NCBI RefSeq assembly: GCF_033807715.1
Contig: NC_084599.1
Coordinates: 28,494,125-28,558,124, forward strand
Direction: 5' to 3'
DNA from: Cololabis saira
Taxonomy: Eukaryota > Chordata > Actinopteri > Beloniformes > Belonidae
Length of the DNA: 64,000 nt
Numbering within the stretch: the stretch's first letter is position 1; each line of letters opens with the position of its first letter. Under the pieces are notes generated by a model. That model was not told the origin of the DNA. It ran no database searches and was given only the letters and a program-made list of their open reading frames with translations. Positions 1-18,539 of this stretch are shown in pieces. Position numbers and translations under genes: made by a program.

Positions 1-196
1 TGTACATTTTATTTTATTATTTTACTGTTTATACTTTTTATTGTTTATACATTTCATTCTATTTTATTCTATCTCTTATATATTTGTTTTTATATTTGTA
101 TTGTGTTGCACCAATCCCCATAACATATTCCTCGTGTGAAAACTTGGCAATAAACCCCTTTCTGATTCTGATTCTGATTCTGATTCTGAATTGGCA
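1..196 (+). repeat. LINE 3' tail with TTCTGA microsatellite
   Basis: AT-rich 3'-UTR-like sequence runs into an AATAAA-like stretch and then about five tandem TTCTGA units at roughly 159-192. This is the usual look of a fish non-LTR retrotransposon 3' end with a short tandem tail. No coding part is visible and the 5' side lies outside the window. Family assignment is by recall. Confidence 0.5.
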
Positions 197-898
197 CACA
201 TACTCCTTAGGGGTTGCTCTTTTGATAAAACCATTGTGCCAAAAAAAAAAAAAAGATGGCGGCCTTTTTTCAAGATGGCCGCCATCGAATATACAGTAAT
301 ATTGCATTTCGCAACAAAATCCAATAGAGTTGTCCTATTGGAATGACCTTGGCGTCAAATCATAACCTTTTCACTATGTAGTATCTAAATTTGGACCCAT
401 GGACTTACTCATTGGCTTCCTTGTACCATACATCAGTCCCAGAATACTACAGCCCCACTAGCTGTCTTCACCGCCAGCATCCCTAACCAGCTGCGATCAG
501 CACCTTCCCTCCAAATTCTACTGCGCACAAAACAGTGTACTTAGCTGTGCTTGGGGCCCAATGGCAATCACCAAGCTCCTCTCTCCAGACACACCGACAT
601 ACAACGACTGAGCTCTTTTAACGGCTCCCTCACAGGCGCTGCCACTCATCACAGCTCTGGTCCGGAGCTCCTCACTCTCCATCACTGAAACCACCCAAAC
701 TTCACTACAGCATTAACTTGTGTTGACAAGAAAGCACAATTGTTATACAATTGTACAATTGTTACACAATTGGTATAAATCCCTTTACGTATTTATACAA
801 ATGCTACTTTGAGATTGTGACTGACAGTCGCTTTACAATTGACTCTTTTTTGTGGGCCATTTAATGCAGTTACATCCTGTTTTCATGTTGCGTGTCAG
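197..898. other. JAK3 intron segment without recognised gene
   Basis: No exon is recognised. It holds a poly-A run at 241-254 followed by a perfect 10-bp inverted repeat (GATGGCGGCC at 255-264, GGCCGCCATC at 277-286). At about 736-775 ACAATTGT palindromes recur. The pseudokinase exons of the neighbouring JAK gene must lie further left, so this is presumably intron. Confidence 0.4.
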
Positions 899-7043
<6,145 letters not shown>

Positions 7044-7312
7044 AGATCAACATGACTGTATCTCAGAGTTGTTGTTGATTCAACAAACTGACAAGAGAAA
7101 AAAATCTAACTTCCTTTATAGTCTCATTTGAGGTTGTCAGAATGACAACAGTGAATGTCTACGGCAGCACATAGTATATACAGATTTGTTACTGACTAAC
7201 ACGAGTATTGTGATAGACGCATTTATAAGCAGGATTAAGAAAAGTCACTCACTCAAAACTGCCACAAGGCCTGTACACTCATGAACCTGTATTAGTTGTT
7301 AGATATCTTTTT

Positions 7313-7318
7313 AATAAA
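7313..7318 (+). promoter_or_regulatory. Probable JAK3 polyadenylation signal
   Basis: First AATAAA downstream of the JAK3 stop codon on the same strand, giving a 3' UTR of about 270-290 bases. A longer alternative UTR cannot be excluded, since further AATAAA-like sites occur to about 7.75 kb. Confidence 0.45.
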
Positions 7319-8614
7319 ACAGGTACTTTATTCCCCAGTTACATTTTTAAACAGAGGACATTATAGTCATATAACCTTTTAGTATGACCATAAGATGACA
7401 TTTCAATATGGTATAAAGAGATAAAGAGATAAAATATATGGCCTTGCTTTTGATTTTCCCTGAGCTTTCCTTATTGAAATATAAAAGACTTTGAATTTTG
7501 ACTGAAGGTATAACTTTTGATTCAATGTTTTCTTTGTGCATTTTACTGTAATGAGGTTTTTTTCTAAAGAATATATATATATATATATAACTGGGATCTT
7601 GTTTTGTGGCCTAAAATAAAATTAATATCGAGGCAGTTTCTTATTGATTATTACTCATAACAATGATGTCATGTTCTTGTAAATGTGTGAGGCAATTGAG
7701 TATCTTAGATATGCAATTTTCAACTAATCCACAAGGACTTTAAAAAGTCAATAAAATGCATGAAATAGATAATAGAAATAGATAGCAATGTTGGTTGTTT
7801 AATGGGTGCACTGTAATTCATCACAACATTAAAAGCAATGAACAAGGAACTACTAAAAACTTAATTGGTGTCAACTTAATTTGTGTCAAAATTTGCCTCA
7901 AAAAGCTTTTTTCTTAGGGTTAGGCTTGTTTTCTCTAAAAGTATTACCTTTATTAAATCTTCCCTTTAATAAGACTTAAAGGGAACACATTATGAAAAAG
8001 TGAACCATTAAGATTTACAGGGTTCTGTTACATCACAGACCCAACGTATGTAATATATATGCACATAAATGTTATACATAAGTCACTGTTGCTGGAAATA
8101 GACACTGACGCAACCGACCTCCATGGAGCTTATTGCCTCAGTGAAAGCAGCAAAATGTGCAAGCAGAGGAACGTATGTTTCTGAACAGATTGTCCTTCAA
8201 CAAACTGAACTATCACACCATTGGTACACTGCTGTTCAGTCTTGCCATCACACATTTTTTCTGTGTAAAACCATTTGAACAAAAAAGCTTTTAAAGCCCT
8301 TAGCATTAGTTTAAAATGCTTAAAAATAGTTCTTATTGTTGACGAGGCTTAATAGGAAGACAGACAATTAAAATTACCCAGCGTTTAAATGACAATTTGA
8401 ACGAGTGTAACTTTCAAGGGTTTGCTTTTCTTTGAATTTACACTAACTGAATGCGGTAGCTATTTCAACGAAGAAAAGTTGCAAAGAGTGAATAGTTTTA
8501 ACACTATGAGTCTGTAAGAAAAGCATTAACTCATAAGTTATGATGATTGACTCGATTGTTTTCAACCAGGTTACAGAAAAAAAGCACACAAAGCCAATAT
8601 CTAACATAGGACAA
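7319..8614. other. Intergenic, no recognised feature
   Basis: AT-rich sequence with a short (AT)n at about 7570-7590. No exon with a conserved protein was recognised on either strand. In the corresponding human region INSL3 lies next to JAK3; I looked here for an insulin-family cysteine pattern and saw none. Confidence 0.4.
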
Positions 8615-8622
8615 CGTAGGAC

Positions 8623-9789
8623 CAGAGCCGGATTAAATAAATGGACTACACTAGGCAGACTGTGATTTTTGGGCCCCCCTCCATCGATGTTATTTATGAA
8701 TTGAAATCTTAAACTTACCAAAGTTACTAATAAAAGTTAATTCACATTTTACATAGCATAGTCATGGTCAAATTGGTTCTTTGTATTCCAAAATAAGTCA
8801 TGTGTTGTATATTAAACAGTCTATCAGACTATTTTTTGATTTTTATTATTTATACATTATTACACCGCTCTATTAAATGCTATTAAATTATCCTTATCTT
8901 ATCGATTGTGAGTATCATTGTTAAGGCAGTAGAACCAGTAAATCACCAATAGGTGTCAGCATTGCTATGTAAACAGAGTAAAATAAGATAAATGTTTTAA
9001 GCTATTGCATTTTGCAGAAAATCTTAATCAAATGTGTTGATTAAATTGAATAGTTAAATAAGAAGTCAAATCTACAAAGACCAATAAAATTTGCAGTAAG
9101 ACAAAGTGTGCTGTAGTATGTATGTCTGTATGTGTGTATGTAGCCGTCTGGGAGATTTGCGAGGCCCTGTGCGAAATGGCCGGGGGGGCCCTCGAAATTT
9201 TGGGGTTTTTCGGGTCAGATCGGGTGTCTATATGCGCAATTTTAACTCTCCAATTAGCAAAATACTGGATACCTTCCCCTGCCTCATCATCATTTGGCTT
9301 GCCTCGACGTGGGGCCCCACGGCTGCTTGAGACCCGGTCGGATCGGTGATTTTTGTAACAAATTTATCAAACGAGCCTTTCAGAGAGGCATTAAACTCTT
9401 CCATTTTCTTTAGTTTTTTTCTTTTTTCATCCCCTGATGGAAATTTCCTGAATCTGTCTCATTCTCTCGACATTGTGTGACAGTTTGTTCCAACTCCACC
9501 CGTCTGGATCAGAGCACCTTGTGTCTGTGCTTGGTCTGACGCAGTTGTATTGAACAACAGACACGCGCATCATTGCACATATATTTATTGATATGCACAG
9601 ACTAGTACACATTTAGGTCTGTAATGGAACGTGACTGTTGAAATTTATAAGGGAAAAAAGGAAAAAAAAAGGAAAAAAAAAATTTGAAAAAAAAAAAAAA
9701 CGGCGCATAGCGCGAGGCCCCGTGCGGTCGCACGGTTCGCACACCCCTTGCGGCGGCCCTATGTATGTATACTAAATATAGTAATAATG

Positions 9790-9835
<46 letters not shown>

Positions 9836-10002
9836 TTAGGTTTTTACCGGCATGGTATCAACCATTAATATGTGTGCAGACAAAAAAAAAAAAAAACAAT
9901 TTTTTTTTTTTTTTTTTTTTTTTGTCCCTCTGTCTGGGCCCCTCCCCTGTTAATCGGGCCCTAGGCACATGCCTAGTTTGCCTTTGCGTTAATCCGGCTC
10001 TG
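8623..10002. mobile_element. hAT-family transposon with perfect 8-bp target duplication
   Basis: Termini CAGAGCCGGATTAA and TTAATCCGGCTCTG are exact inverted repeats. The flanks are identical 8-bp CGTAGGAC at 8615-8622 and 10003-10010, the target-duplication length of hAT elements. On the - strand, sequence near 9330-9440 reads MEEFNASLKGSFDKFVTKI, which resembles the N-terminal region of hAT proteins, but frames are short and broken, so it is non-autonomous. It includes an (AT)n run at 9797-9831 and poly-A/T tracts at 9660-9700 and 9885-9923. Confidence 0.9.
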
Positions 10003-10010
10003 CGTAGGAC

Positions 10011-11445
10011 TCCTTCAGTCTGACGGAATCCTGTACTTCCGGTGTCCACCACCGGGTTCTAGGATTGCCGCCACGACAGGCACCGGAGACCTTGCGACCA
10101 CAACTCTGAGCCGCCGCGTTGACAATGGAGGCAGAGAACATGGTCCACTCGGACTCGATGTCCCCCGCCTCCCCCGGGATCTGAGAGAAGTTCTCCCGGA
10201 GGTGGGAGTTGAAGATGTCCCTGACAGAGGGCTCAGCCAGACGTTCCCAACAGACCCTCACAATGCGTTTGGGTCTGCCCGGTCTGTCCAACCTCCTCCT
10301 CCGCCAGCGTATCCAACTCACCACCAGGTGGTGATCAGTTGACAGCTCAGCCCCTCTCTTCACCCGAGTGTCCAAGACATACGGCCGGAGGTCAGATGAC
10401 ACGACTACAAAGTCGATCATTGACCTCCGGCCTAGGGTGTCCTGGTGCCACGTGCACTGATGGACACCCTTTTGCTTGAACATGGTGTTCGTTATGGACA
10501 AACTGTGACTAGCACAGAAGTCCAACAACAAAACCCTGCTCGGGTTCAGATCGGGGAGGCCGTTCCTCCCAATCACGCCTCTCCAGGTATCACTGTCATT
10601 GCCCACGTGAGCGTTGAAGTCCCCCAGTAGAACAATGGAGTCCCCAGTTGGAGCACTATCCAGTACTCCTCCCAGGGACTCCAAGAAGGCCGGGTACTCC
10701 GCACTGCTGTTCGGCCCGTAGGCACAAACAACAGTGAGAGACCTTTCCCCGACCCGAAGGCGCAGGGAAGCGACCCTCTCGTTCACCGGGGTGAACTCCA
10801 ACACATGGCGACTGAGCTGAGGGGCTATAACCAAGCCCACACCAGCCCGCCGCCTCTCACCCTGGGCAACTCCAGAGTAGTGGAGGGTCCAGCCCCTTTC
10901 AAGGAGCTGGTTCCCGAGCCCAAGCTATGTGTGGAGGTGAGCCCGACTATCTCTAGCCGGTATCTCTCAACCTCACGCACAAGCTCCGGCTCCTTCCCCC
11001 CCAGCGAGGTGACATTCCATGTCCCCACTGCGAGGGTTTTGGTCCAGCGATTGGGTCGTTGAGGCACCCCGCCACGACTGCTACCCAGATCACATGGCAC
11101 CGGCTTGTCATGGACCTTCCTGCGGGTGGTGCATTTCGGGCTGAGCCCGGCCGGGTCCCACGGGCAAACACCCGGCCACCAGGCACTCGCCTTCGAGCCC
11201 CAACCCCAGGCCTGGCTCCAGGGAGGGGCCCCGTTGACGCCGATCCGGGCGACGTTACGGTCTTCGCTGTCTTCCTCTTCATAACAAGCTTGTGAACCGC
11301 TCTTAGTATGGCCCATCACCTAGGACCTGTTTGCCATGGGAGACCTTACCAGGGGCGTAATGCCCCCGACAACATAGCTCTTACGATCACTCGGGCACAC
11401 AAACCCCTCCACCACAGTAAGGTGGCGGTTCAAGGAGGGGTGACT
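10011..11445 (-). pseudogene. 3'-truncated LINE: 5' leader and endonuclease domain
   Basis: The - strand frame 10840-9989 encodes an apurinic-type endonuclease domain of a non-LTR retrotransposon: [22 protein letters not shown] (catalytic GDFN), [16 protein letters not shown] and [10 protein letters not shown] (the SDH motif). The preceding frame 11319-10825 holds LAVGTWNVTSLGGKEPELVR, the domain start, and the two are offset by a frameshift near 10900. The 5' leader is kept, unlike most LINE copies, which lose it. Reverse transcriptase is absent: coding stops at the 8-bp repeat of the adjacent hAT element. The clade (CR1/L2/RTE-like) cannot be fixed from this domain by eye. Confidence 0.85.
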
Positions 11446-11631
11446 GAAACTTGTCAATCTAAATTGTTTTTGTGTAATTATTATATCAGCTGTCATCATT
11501 TATTCAAGCACTGCTCATATTTTTTTCTCATTAACTGAATAAACTGCTGTGAAAAGCGTCTCGGATTCTGTGGTGCAGAGGGCAGGGTCTCTCTCTGATG
11601 ACATTTGAAAAACTGGATCAGGATGTAATTA

Positions 11632-12714
11632 GGCCCCGTCCCAATACTCCCCCTCGCCCTCGTTTTCTTCACTACCCCTAAATTTTGCGCGTTCCCGTGA
11701 GGGTAGTGGTGTCCCAATTCCTCTTTTACCCTAGGGGGAGTGGGCATAACAAGGGCGAGGGGCTGAGAATAGCCCCTTCACAGCTAGGGATTTCACATGC
11801 TGACTTCGCGAGCGAGGGGGTATAAAAATTTCCCCAGAATGCTTTTCGTCGTCATTTGCGGACTGAATCCAAAAAAAAAACATGGCGGACATTTCTTATT
11901 TTTTTTGTGAATAAAATCAATATTTTGAGTTAGTTTCTGCATAAAAATGCGTTTTGATTACATTTCTAGCGAGAAATATATATTTTACTTTCATAATATT
12001 CACTCAGTGAATGTACATAATCCCTTTTTTGTCCGTTGTTCGTGAAGATCGCGCCGGAATAAAGGCTGTTAACCTACGCCGTAGGCTCTGCGTCGATTTA
12101 ACGCGGACCCATAAGCTCCGGAGCCGGCAGGCAGAAATGTCGAAATTTTCGGAGCAAATTTCTTAACAGGCGTAGCTACAACTGTTAGATTTCATCTATT
12201 AAACCAACATCTTCCTAAATGATTTATTTCGGCCAGCGTAATTCTCAACAGAGCTGCAGGTTTCTCTCCCGGGACGATGGCACAGCTTGACCCGGCGATC
12301 ACGTCTGTCCCCCCGGCTGTGAGCTGCTGCTGCGCCCCAGGGCCGGCGGCTCTTCTCATCTCCGAAAACGTCGAGTCAAATTTCTTAACAGCCGTTATTT
12401 GGATAAACTGAGCCCAGGTTGGGGATCTTAAAGGTTACTTTTACGCCTGAAGAAATATTAAAACTTAATAAAGTGGCATATTAACAGCGCTACAGCTGAA
12501 ATTAAAACAGCTTTTGGCTCTCAGCTTCCTGATCAGGGTAGGGATGAAAACAAGGGGGAGTGGGGGTATTGGGACAGGCACCTGGGCCAAGTGCCCTAGA
12601 TTTCAAGTGCCCTAAAATCTCCCCCTTCTTTTTTAGGGGGTAGGGAAGAAAAGAAGGGCGAGTGGAGAAAAGAAGGGCGAGTGAAGAAAAGTAGGAGGGT
12701 ATTGAGATTGGGCC
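11632..12714. mobile_element. Harbinger-like non-autonomous DNA transposon with TTA target duplication
   Basis: Left end GGCCCCGTCCCAATACTC and right end GGGTATTGAGATTGGGCC form imperfect inverted repeats flanked by TTA at 11629-11631 and 12715-12717. A 3-bp TTA/TWA duplication is typical of PIF/Harbinger. CCCTC/GAGGG-rich subterminal sequence lies at both ends. A CCTACGCCGTAGG repeat lies at about 12070-12117. A homologous segment in reverse orientation lies at about 15540-16390. No transposase frame was found. Confidence 0.7.
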
Positions 12715-12751
12715 TTAGTCTGGCATTATGCCATGTACATTTTATAACTGG

Positions 12752-13204
12752 GAAACATTGCGATCAGACCTGTGTAACCAGATGTCACGATGTCTCCACG
12801 GTAAGGGGAGTGCTCGCATTTGTTCCTTGATCAAGCATCTTATTCTCGAACGGAAGAGATGCCTATATCTGTCCTTCTGATAAAAGAACAGATGAATGAA
12901 AACAAAACGTATGTGCTGAGTCCAACCTGTTAAACCACATACTAAGGCCTTGGTTTCATGAAACATGATCAGATCTGTGTAACCACATGTCAAGATGTCT
13001 CCACGGTAAGGGGAGTATGAATCAGGTTTGAGCAGCTGAACTGGGGCTTTGCGCTTGCGTTTGTTCCTTGATCAAGCATCTTATTCTCGAGCGGATTACT
13101 TTGGAAGAGATGCCTATATCTGTCCTTCTCCTTCTGATAAAAGGACAGATGAATGAAAACAAAACTCATGTGCTGAGTCCAACCTGTTAAAACACATACT
13201 AAAA
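12752..13204. repeat. Diverged direct duplication of ~200 bp
   Basis: Copy one (about 12752-12950) and copy two (about 12958-13204) share GATGTCTCCACGGTAAGGGG, TGTTCCTTGATCAAGCATCT and GTGCTGAGTCCAACCTGTTA in the same order. Copy two has two extra short segments. No coding or terminal-repeat structure was recognised. Confidence 0.75.
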
Positions 13205-13820
13205 CCACACCATTGTCATTTCTGTGAAAATTGCACACTAAGAAACAGGACACTTGCTGTTACAAGAAGCTTGTACAATCAAATAAATAAATAAAAACAT
13301 TTTGAACATCCTTTCAACTTTGAGAAAATCCCCGAGAAATTAATTCACTTAATTTCAATGTTTTTGATACGAGGTTAGCAAATACTGGGTGGGTGGTATG
13401 ATTTTGTGTGACTGGGATGATGCTAAAAGGCTATATCAATTAAGAAAAATTTAAAGTATACAAAAAGAAACCATTCCACAGGTCCCCACCTTTGTCATCC
13501 AAATGTCTGTCATGTGTCCAAATACCCATTCAAGGCCAGAAATGTCAAAGTCACACTTCCATTTAAGCAGGTAATGCCAGGGACTTCAGGTCACCACTCA
13601 GCTTCTGAACACAGTTGTCAAAGTAATGATACTGTCATATATTAAACTCAGTTCCACCTCATTTAATCCTATGTGCTTGTTTTTTATGTAATTTTAGTGA
13701 TTCCTAGTGTGAGGCAAATACAACCTCGAAGAAACAACAATACAGCTTTATTCATTGTGCCATTACTAAAAAAAAAAAAAAAAAGCCAAAATACTAAAGA
13801 TATGGATAATACTGAGTACC
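13205..13820. other. Unassigned AT-rich intergenic stretch
   Basis: Only a poly-A run at about 13768-13784 stands out. No conserved coding or terminal-repeat structure was seen. Confidence 0.4.
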
Positions 13821-13935
13821 TCTATGATTGAATACCTTCTAGACCCACTTTTAGCAGCAAAAGCAGTAAGTAGTCATCTTCTGAAAGATATTTTTAGTCT
13901 CTCACATCACTGTCAAGATGTTTTGGCCGCTTTTT
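13821..13935. repeat. Interspersed repeat relic related to 33515-33640
   Basis: Shares a TTTAGCAGCAA...AAGTAGTCAT...TCTCTCACATCACTGT pattern with a second diverged stretch near 33520-33640 and with a repeat I recall from fish genomes. Both copies are too decayed for a firm class. Confidence 0.35.
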
Positions 13936-14594
13936 TCTTTTTTCTCTTTTCTTTTACAATGTTGCTTCAGTTCATTTAGGTTTTTTTGGGTCTGGTGTAA
14001 TTAGACAGACATTCTCCAAGTGATCTTCTCACAAGAAGCTCCAACAGCCCAAACCGCCTTCTACGGTGATGACTCGAATGTGGGTCAACAACTTCAGCTG
14101 CCCCACCAAACACAAGCAGGAAGCAGGAAGAAGGCAAATATGGGAAAACATTAAGAAATTCAATACAACAAACATGACACGTATCCACACGGGGGGGCAG
14201 GTATCCAATAACATGTTTCGGAATCTTATTTGGCTAAAACAAACCTACAGGACAGGTTTGAGAAGTCGCGGGAAAAAGCACTACACAGAGGATCCGTTTA
14301 TGGAGAGTAATGACACACTGAACATAGTTTTTTTAATTTCTTATTTATGTTTTATTGCTTATTTGTTTCCTGATTGCAGATGTATATGACACTGAACAAT
14401 TATTAGATTTTTTATTGGGCATTGTAAAAGTGGATGAGGCCTTTTGCAGTAAAAAAAAACCCCAGCATGACCAGCACTCCTCAAACCAAGCACATGTAAA
14501 CACCACAGAGGTAAACATTGCAGATGTAAACATTTACCCAGGAGATGGAGAGATGTCCACTTGGGGAGAGGCTACAGGCTGAAGAGAAAGGATA

Positions 14595-14715
14595 TTAGAT
14601 TACATTAGATTGTCCTTTATTCCTCCCTCAGTGGGGAAATTCGCTTTGTGCAGCAGCAGTACACACAACACACACATGCAGCGAAAGGGTAAAAAAAGTA
14701 AAAAAAAAAAAATTT
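14595..14715 (-). repeat. Retroposon 3'-end fragment (reverse orientation)
   Basis: TTAGATTGTCCTTTATTCCTCCCTCAGTGGGGAAATTCGC-type sequence, commonly seen at the 3' end of fish LINE/SINE copies, is followed by a CA-rich and A-rich stretch. Only the tail is present. Confidence 0.4.
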
Positions 14716-15137
14716 AATTACAAAATATATAAACGGAATGAAAATAAAAGTAGTGCAGTAAGATGTTATGATATGTTATCTTTTGATAAAGTCAGAGAAT
14801 TTCTGATGGAGCTGTTATATCCATATATATTGTTTCCAAAACCATAATCTGTCTATTTGTCATCCATATTTTGATTACTTTGGTAAACTCATTACAACAC
14901 CTCATGTCAACTTTAGTTTACAGCCTGTGGAGATTTATTACAGATGACATTTTAACCAAAAAGGATTGGTGAAAATGCAGATCATTTTTTTGTTTTCTCT
15001 GTTGTAGTCATCCCTGTAGTGTAAACATTATGTTCTTCCTTTTTCCATCCGCACACAGTCTAGTGACGTTTTTTTGCATAGCCACTGTTCAAAGTAGCCT
15101 GCATGGAGACCAAGCACCAACCATCTAACTTCCGGGT
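14716..15137. other. Unassigned intergenic stretch
   Basis: AT-rich with no recognisable exon, RNA or terminal repeat. Confidence 0.4.
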
Positions 15138-15194
15138 TCAAATAGAATAGAATAGAATAGAATAGAATAGAATAGCTAGAATAGAATAGAATAA
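15138..15194. repeat. (AATAG)n microsatellite
   Basis: Six AATAG units, an interrupting GCTAG, then three more units. Confidence 0.9.
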
Positions 15195-15539
15195 TTCTAG
15201 TCTGAAGGCCGACTTCAAGCAGACTGTATATATGTTTATTTCTGCTCTAAAGTTGGATATTTTAACATGGGACTCAATAGAGATTGTTTCCCTTTTGCAA
15301 CCAGACCCTAGTGGTCAGTCAAGGAACTGCAACAACTCGTAGCTCCGTGAGGACCCAACCCAGAAGTTAGATGGTTGGCAGACATAACACGGTCCATCAC
15401 TCCTGATTGATTCCTCATCCACACATATCTCTGCACAGATATTGAGGACATCCTTCCACACATCGCCACCATGTTATCATAAATCCTTACAAGTCAACTG
15501 CAGATGTTGAGAAAACATCTGTCAATCGATGCAAAAGGA

Positions 15540-16390
15540 GGAAAGTTCCACTAGCCCTCACTCACTACCACTAGCCCTCACCCACTACCACTTCACCCTC
15601 AAAATGAAGCCACAAGGGGTAGGGCTTTGTAATCTTCCCTAGGGATTGGGACACCGCTTGCTACGTCACTGCGTGGTTTACGTTCGGGTACGTAAGCGAC
15701 TGCGTAGTTACGTTTGCACATACGTCACACCATATCAGGAAGCCGAGAGCTAAAAGCAAGCTAGAAGCTGTTTTAATTTCCGCTGTTGCGCTGTTAATAT
15801 GCCACTTTATTAAGTTTGAATATTTTTTCAGGCGTAAAAGTAACCGTTAAGATCCCCCAACCTGGGCTCAGTTTATCCAAATAACGCCTGAAATTTGCTC
15901 CGATGTTTTCGGGGATGAGAAGAGCCGCTGGCAATTGATGGTTCTGCGTTAAATCGCCGCGTAACCTACTTCGTAGGCTCTGCGTTGGTGTAACGCGGAA
16001 CCATAAATCAGCCTTTATTCTGGCGAGATCTGAAAAAACTTCCCAACAACGGGCAAGCGAGTGATAATGCACATTCACTGAGTGAACATTATGAAAGTAA
16101 AATATTTATTTCTTGCTAGAAATGTAATCAAAATGCATTTTTATGCAGAAACTAACTCAAAATATTGATTTTATTCACTAAAAATGAGAAATGTCTGCCG
16201 TGTTTTTTTGTTTGATTCAGTCTGCAAATGATGACGTAAAGCATTCTGGGAAATTTTCTCTAGCCCTCGGTCGGCAAGTCAGCATCTGAAATCCCTCGCT
16301 CTCAAGGGCTAGATTCATACACCCTACCCCTCGTTATGCCCACTACCCCTACATGTCTTATCTAAAAGACAGGGAGTATTGTGTGTCTTT
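15540..16390. mobile_element. Second Harbinger-like element, reverse orientation and partly degraded
   Basis: Sequence at about 15780-16200 is the reverse complement of about 12480-11890 (for example CAAAATATTGATTTTATTCA here against its complement near 11915). Ends rich in CTAGCCCTCACCCACTACC and ATGCCCACTACCCCTAC match the GAGGG-rich termini of the first copy. It includes a CCTACNNCGTAGG repeat at about 15939-16018. Exact termini are eroded. Confidence 0.6.
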
Positions 16391-16424
16391 ATGTAGCTAC
16401 AAATTAGAGCTAACAAAAGTAACA

Positions 16425-17700
16425 TGAGGAGTTCCTCAAGGTTCAATTTTGGGGCCTTTATTGTTCAACATCTACTGTATATGCACCTCTCCAAATTATG
16501 AAAAAGAACAAAATGTGTAACCATAACAGATTACACAGAAATCTATATAACCAGGAGACTACAATCTGATAAAAACATATGCACTGATCAAATTAAATAA
16601 GACATGTGCCAGAATTTTCTTGAGTTAAATGAATATAGTGTTTGGGCTCAAGGAAGAAAGATTAAAAGTCACCACTCAGCTTTAAGCAGTCAAGCTCGAA
16701 ACCAAGAGCCCAGCCCGAATTCTGGGATTGGTTCTGGACTCAGACACTGACCAGCTCAGTGTCCGCTGTCTACATCTGCTTATATAGTCATTCCTGCAGT
16801 GCACTAGCTAGCCATTATGTCTGAGTCTTTCCTTTCTCTGTTCTTCATTTTCTCTGTCTGTTTTCTCTTTTCCTGCTCTGATCTTTCCTTATGATCCAGG
16901 TCCTGGTCCAGGTTTCTTCCCTCCTAAAGGGGAGTTTTTTACCTGACATTGTTTATTTAATAATTTCTCGTGGGTCATGTTGAAAGTGCCTAGAGACAAC
17001 TTCTGTTGTAATAGATATATATAATATATAAATAAAATGTAATTGAATTGACCTGAAATTTAACAGCCACATTAAGGTAACTTTTAACATTAAGCTATAA
17101 TCGCCTGCTGAAGATATCAAGTATTAAAGGACTGATGTCTCAACAGGACTTAGAAAAATCCCAGCCCTCACTAAGAGAGTGGACCATATAATTTCCGTTC
17201 TTAGATCTTTACACTGGCTTCCTGTCACAGAATAGATTTTAAAATCTTGCTGTTGGTTTATTAATCTCTGAACGGTCTCTGGACCAAAGTACATCTGTTA
17301 TGAACCAACCAGAACCCTCAGGTCATCAGGGTCACGCCTACTTTCTGTACCCAGAGTTAGCAGCATTCAGCTTTTATGTTTCTCAACTGTGGAACAAATT
17401 CCCAGAATGCATCAGGGATGCTGAAACTCTTGTATGCTTTAAATCATCATGAAAAACTTTTTTTTTTTACTGCTGCATTTCACTAATCTCCATTAATGCA
17501 CTATAACGTGTATTTCATGCATTTTTTCTGTTTCTTTTTAAATGTATATCTCTCTTTCTAAATCTCTCGGTCTCTCTTTAACTTTTGAATCTGCTTTTAA
17601 ACTCTTTAACTTTTTAATTCACTTTTAATTGCTTTTATATAAAGCACTTTGAATTGTACCTGTACATGAATCGGTGCTACAATAATGCATTTGCCTTACC
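16425..17700 (+). pseudogene. L2-like LINE relic (reverse transcriptase fragment, C-terminus and 3' end)
   Basis: At about 16429-16476 the frame reads GVPQGSILGPLLFNIY, a conserved reverse transcriptase motif. At about 17195-17455 LRSLHWLPVTE and QLWNKFPECIRDAETL match the C-terminal end of L2-type proteins, with stops between. The terminus at 17640-17700 has the AAGCACTTTGAATTG...GTGCTACAATAA signature of fish L2 3' ends. A different retroposon tail (AAAGTGCCTAGAGACAACTT, then AATAAAATGTAATTG) lies between the pieces at 16980-17046, so the LINE was probably interrupted. Not functional. Confidence 0.7.
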
Positions 17701-17829
17701 TGTAGGTCATACAATTCTGCTTTCTTTTCCCCACAATGTCTCCATAAATAAATAAAAACTTCTAAAGCGTGTAATGATATCCTATGAAATTAACACGGCA
17801 TGTAATGAAAAGAATGTATTATGAGAAGA

Positions 17830-17835
17830 TTTATT
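17830..17835 (-). promoter_or_regulatory. Candidate polyadenylation signal of the left B3GNT gene
   Basis: TTTATT on + reads AATAAA on -. It would give the gene ending at 18870 a 3' UTR of about 1 kb of mostly unique sequence (17830-18869). Confidence 0.4.
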
Positions 17836-18539
17836 TAACATTTTTTATTACTAAAACATGCAATTTAATACAGCAACAAGGATAGTTCTGTTTACCAAGA
17901 CGACACAATATTTTAAGATCCAAATTTACAAAAATTAAGAGATCACTTGGAGTACATGCTGATTTTTTGGCAATGACACATTGATGACTATATGACTAAT
18001 ATTTAACACACCAGCCAACCCAAAAAAGGACGTGTAAATAGATTTAATGCAAGTTTCATACTTTTACATTATACTGTAAGAGGTTTAAACTCTTATGATC
18101 CTAAAACACTCATGAAGTTGCTGTAAGGTTGTTACAGTTACAGTTCAATCATCTTTGTTTTAAAATCATCTACATTTTAAAGAATTTTTTCTTATTCAAG
18201 AGTTCCACTGAAACTGTTGCAGCCAGTATCAGATGATTTATAAAAGTTATTGCTTCCTAAATATCTTTTATATATTGTTGATAAACCCTTCCAGACCCAG
18301 TAAAGCACCCAGGAAAGACATTACTACTTCTTTCATACCACCGCAAAACTCTTTTACATGCACAACTGATTTGGCTCTTGGGAATGATTTTGGTGACAAC
18401 TTGCTGCAGTTAGCAAAAACACAAAGTCTGTGAAATTCCTGAAGTGGACAAGCATGCAGCCTTCAGAAAAATATAAAGTCAAATGCTGAAGCAATCACTG
18501 GTTCACTGCAGATTTATCCAGTTTACCGTTACACAACCA

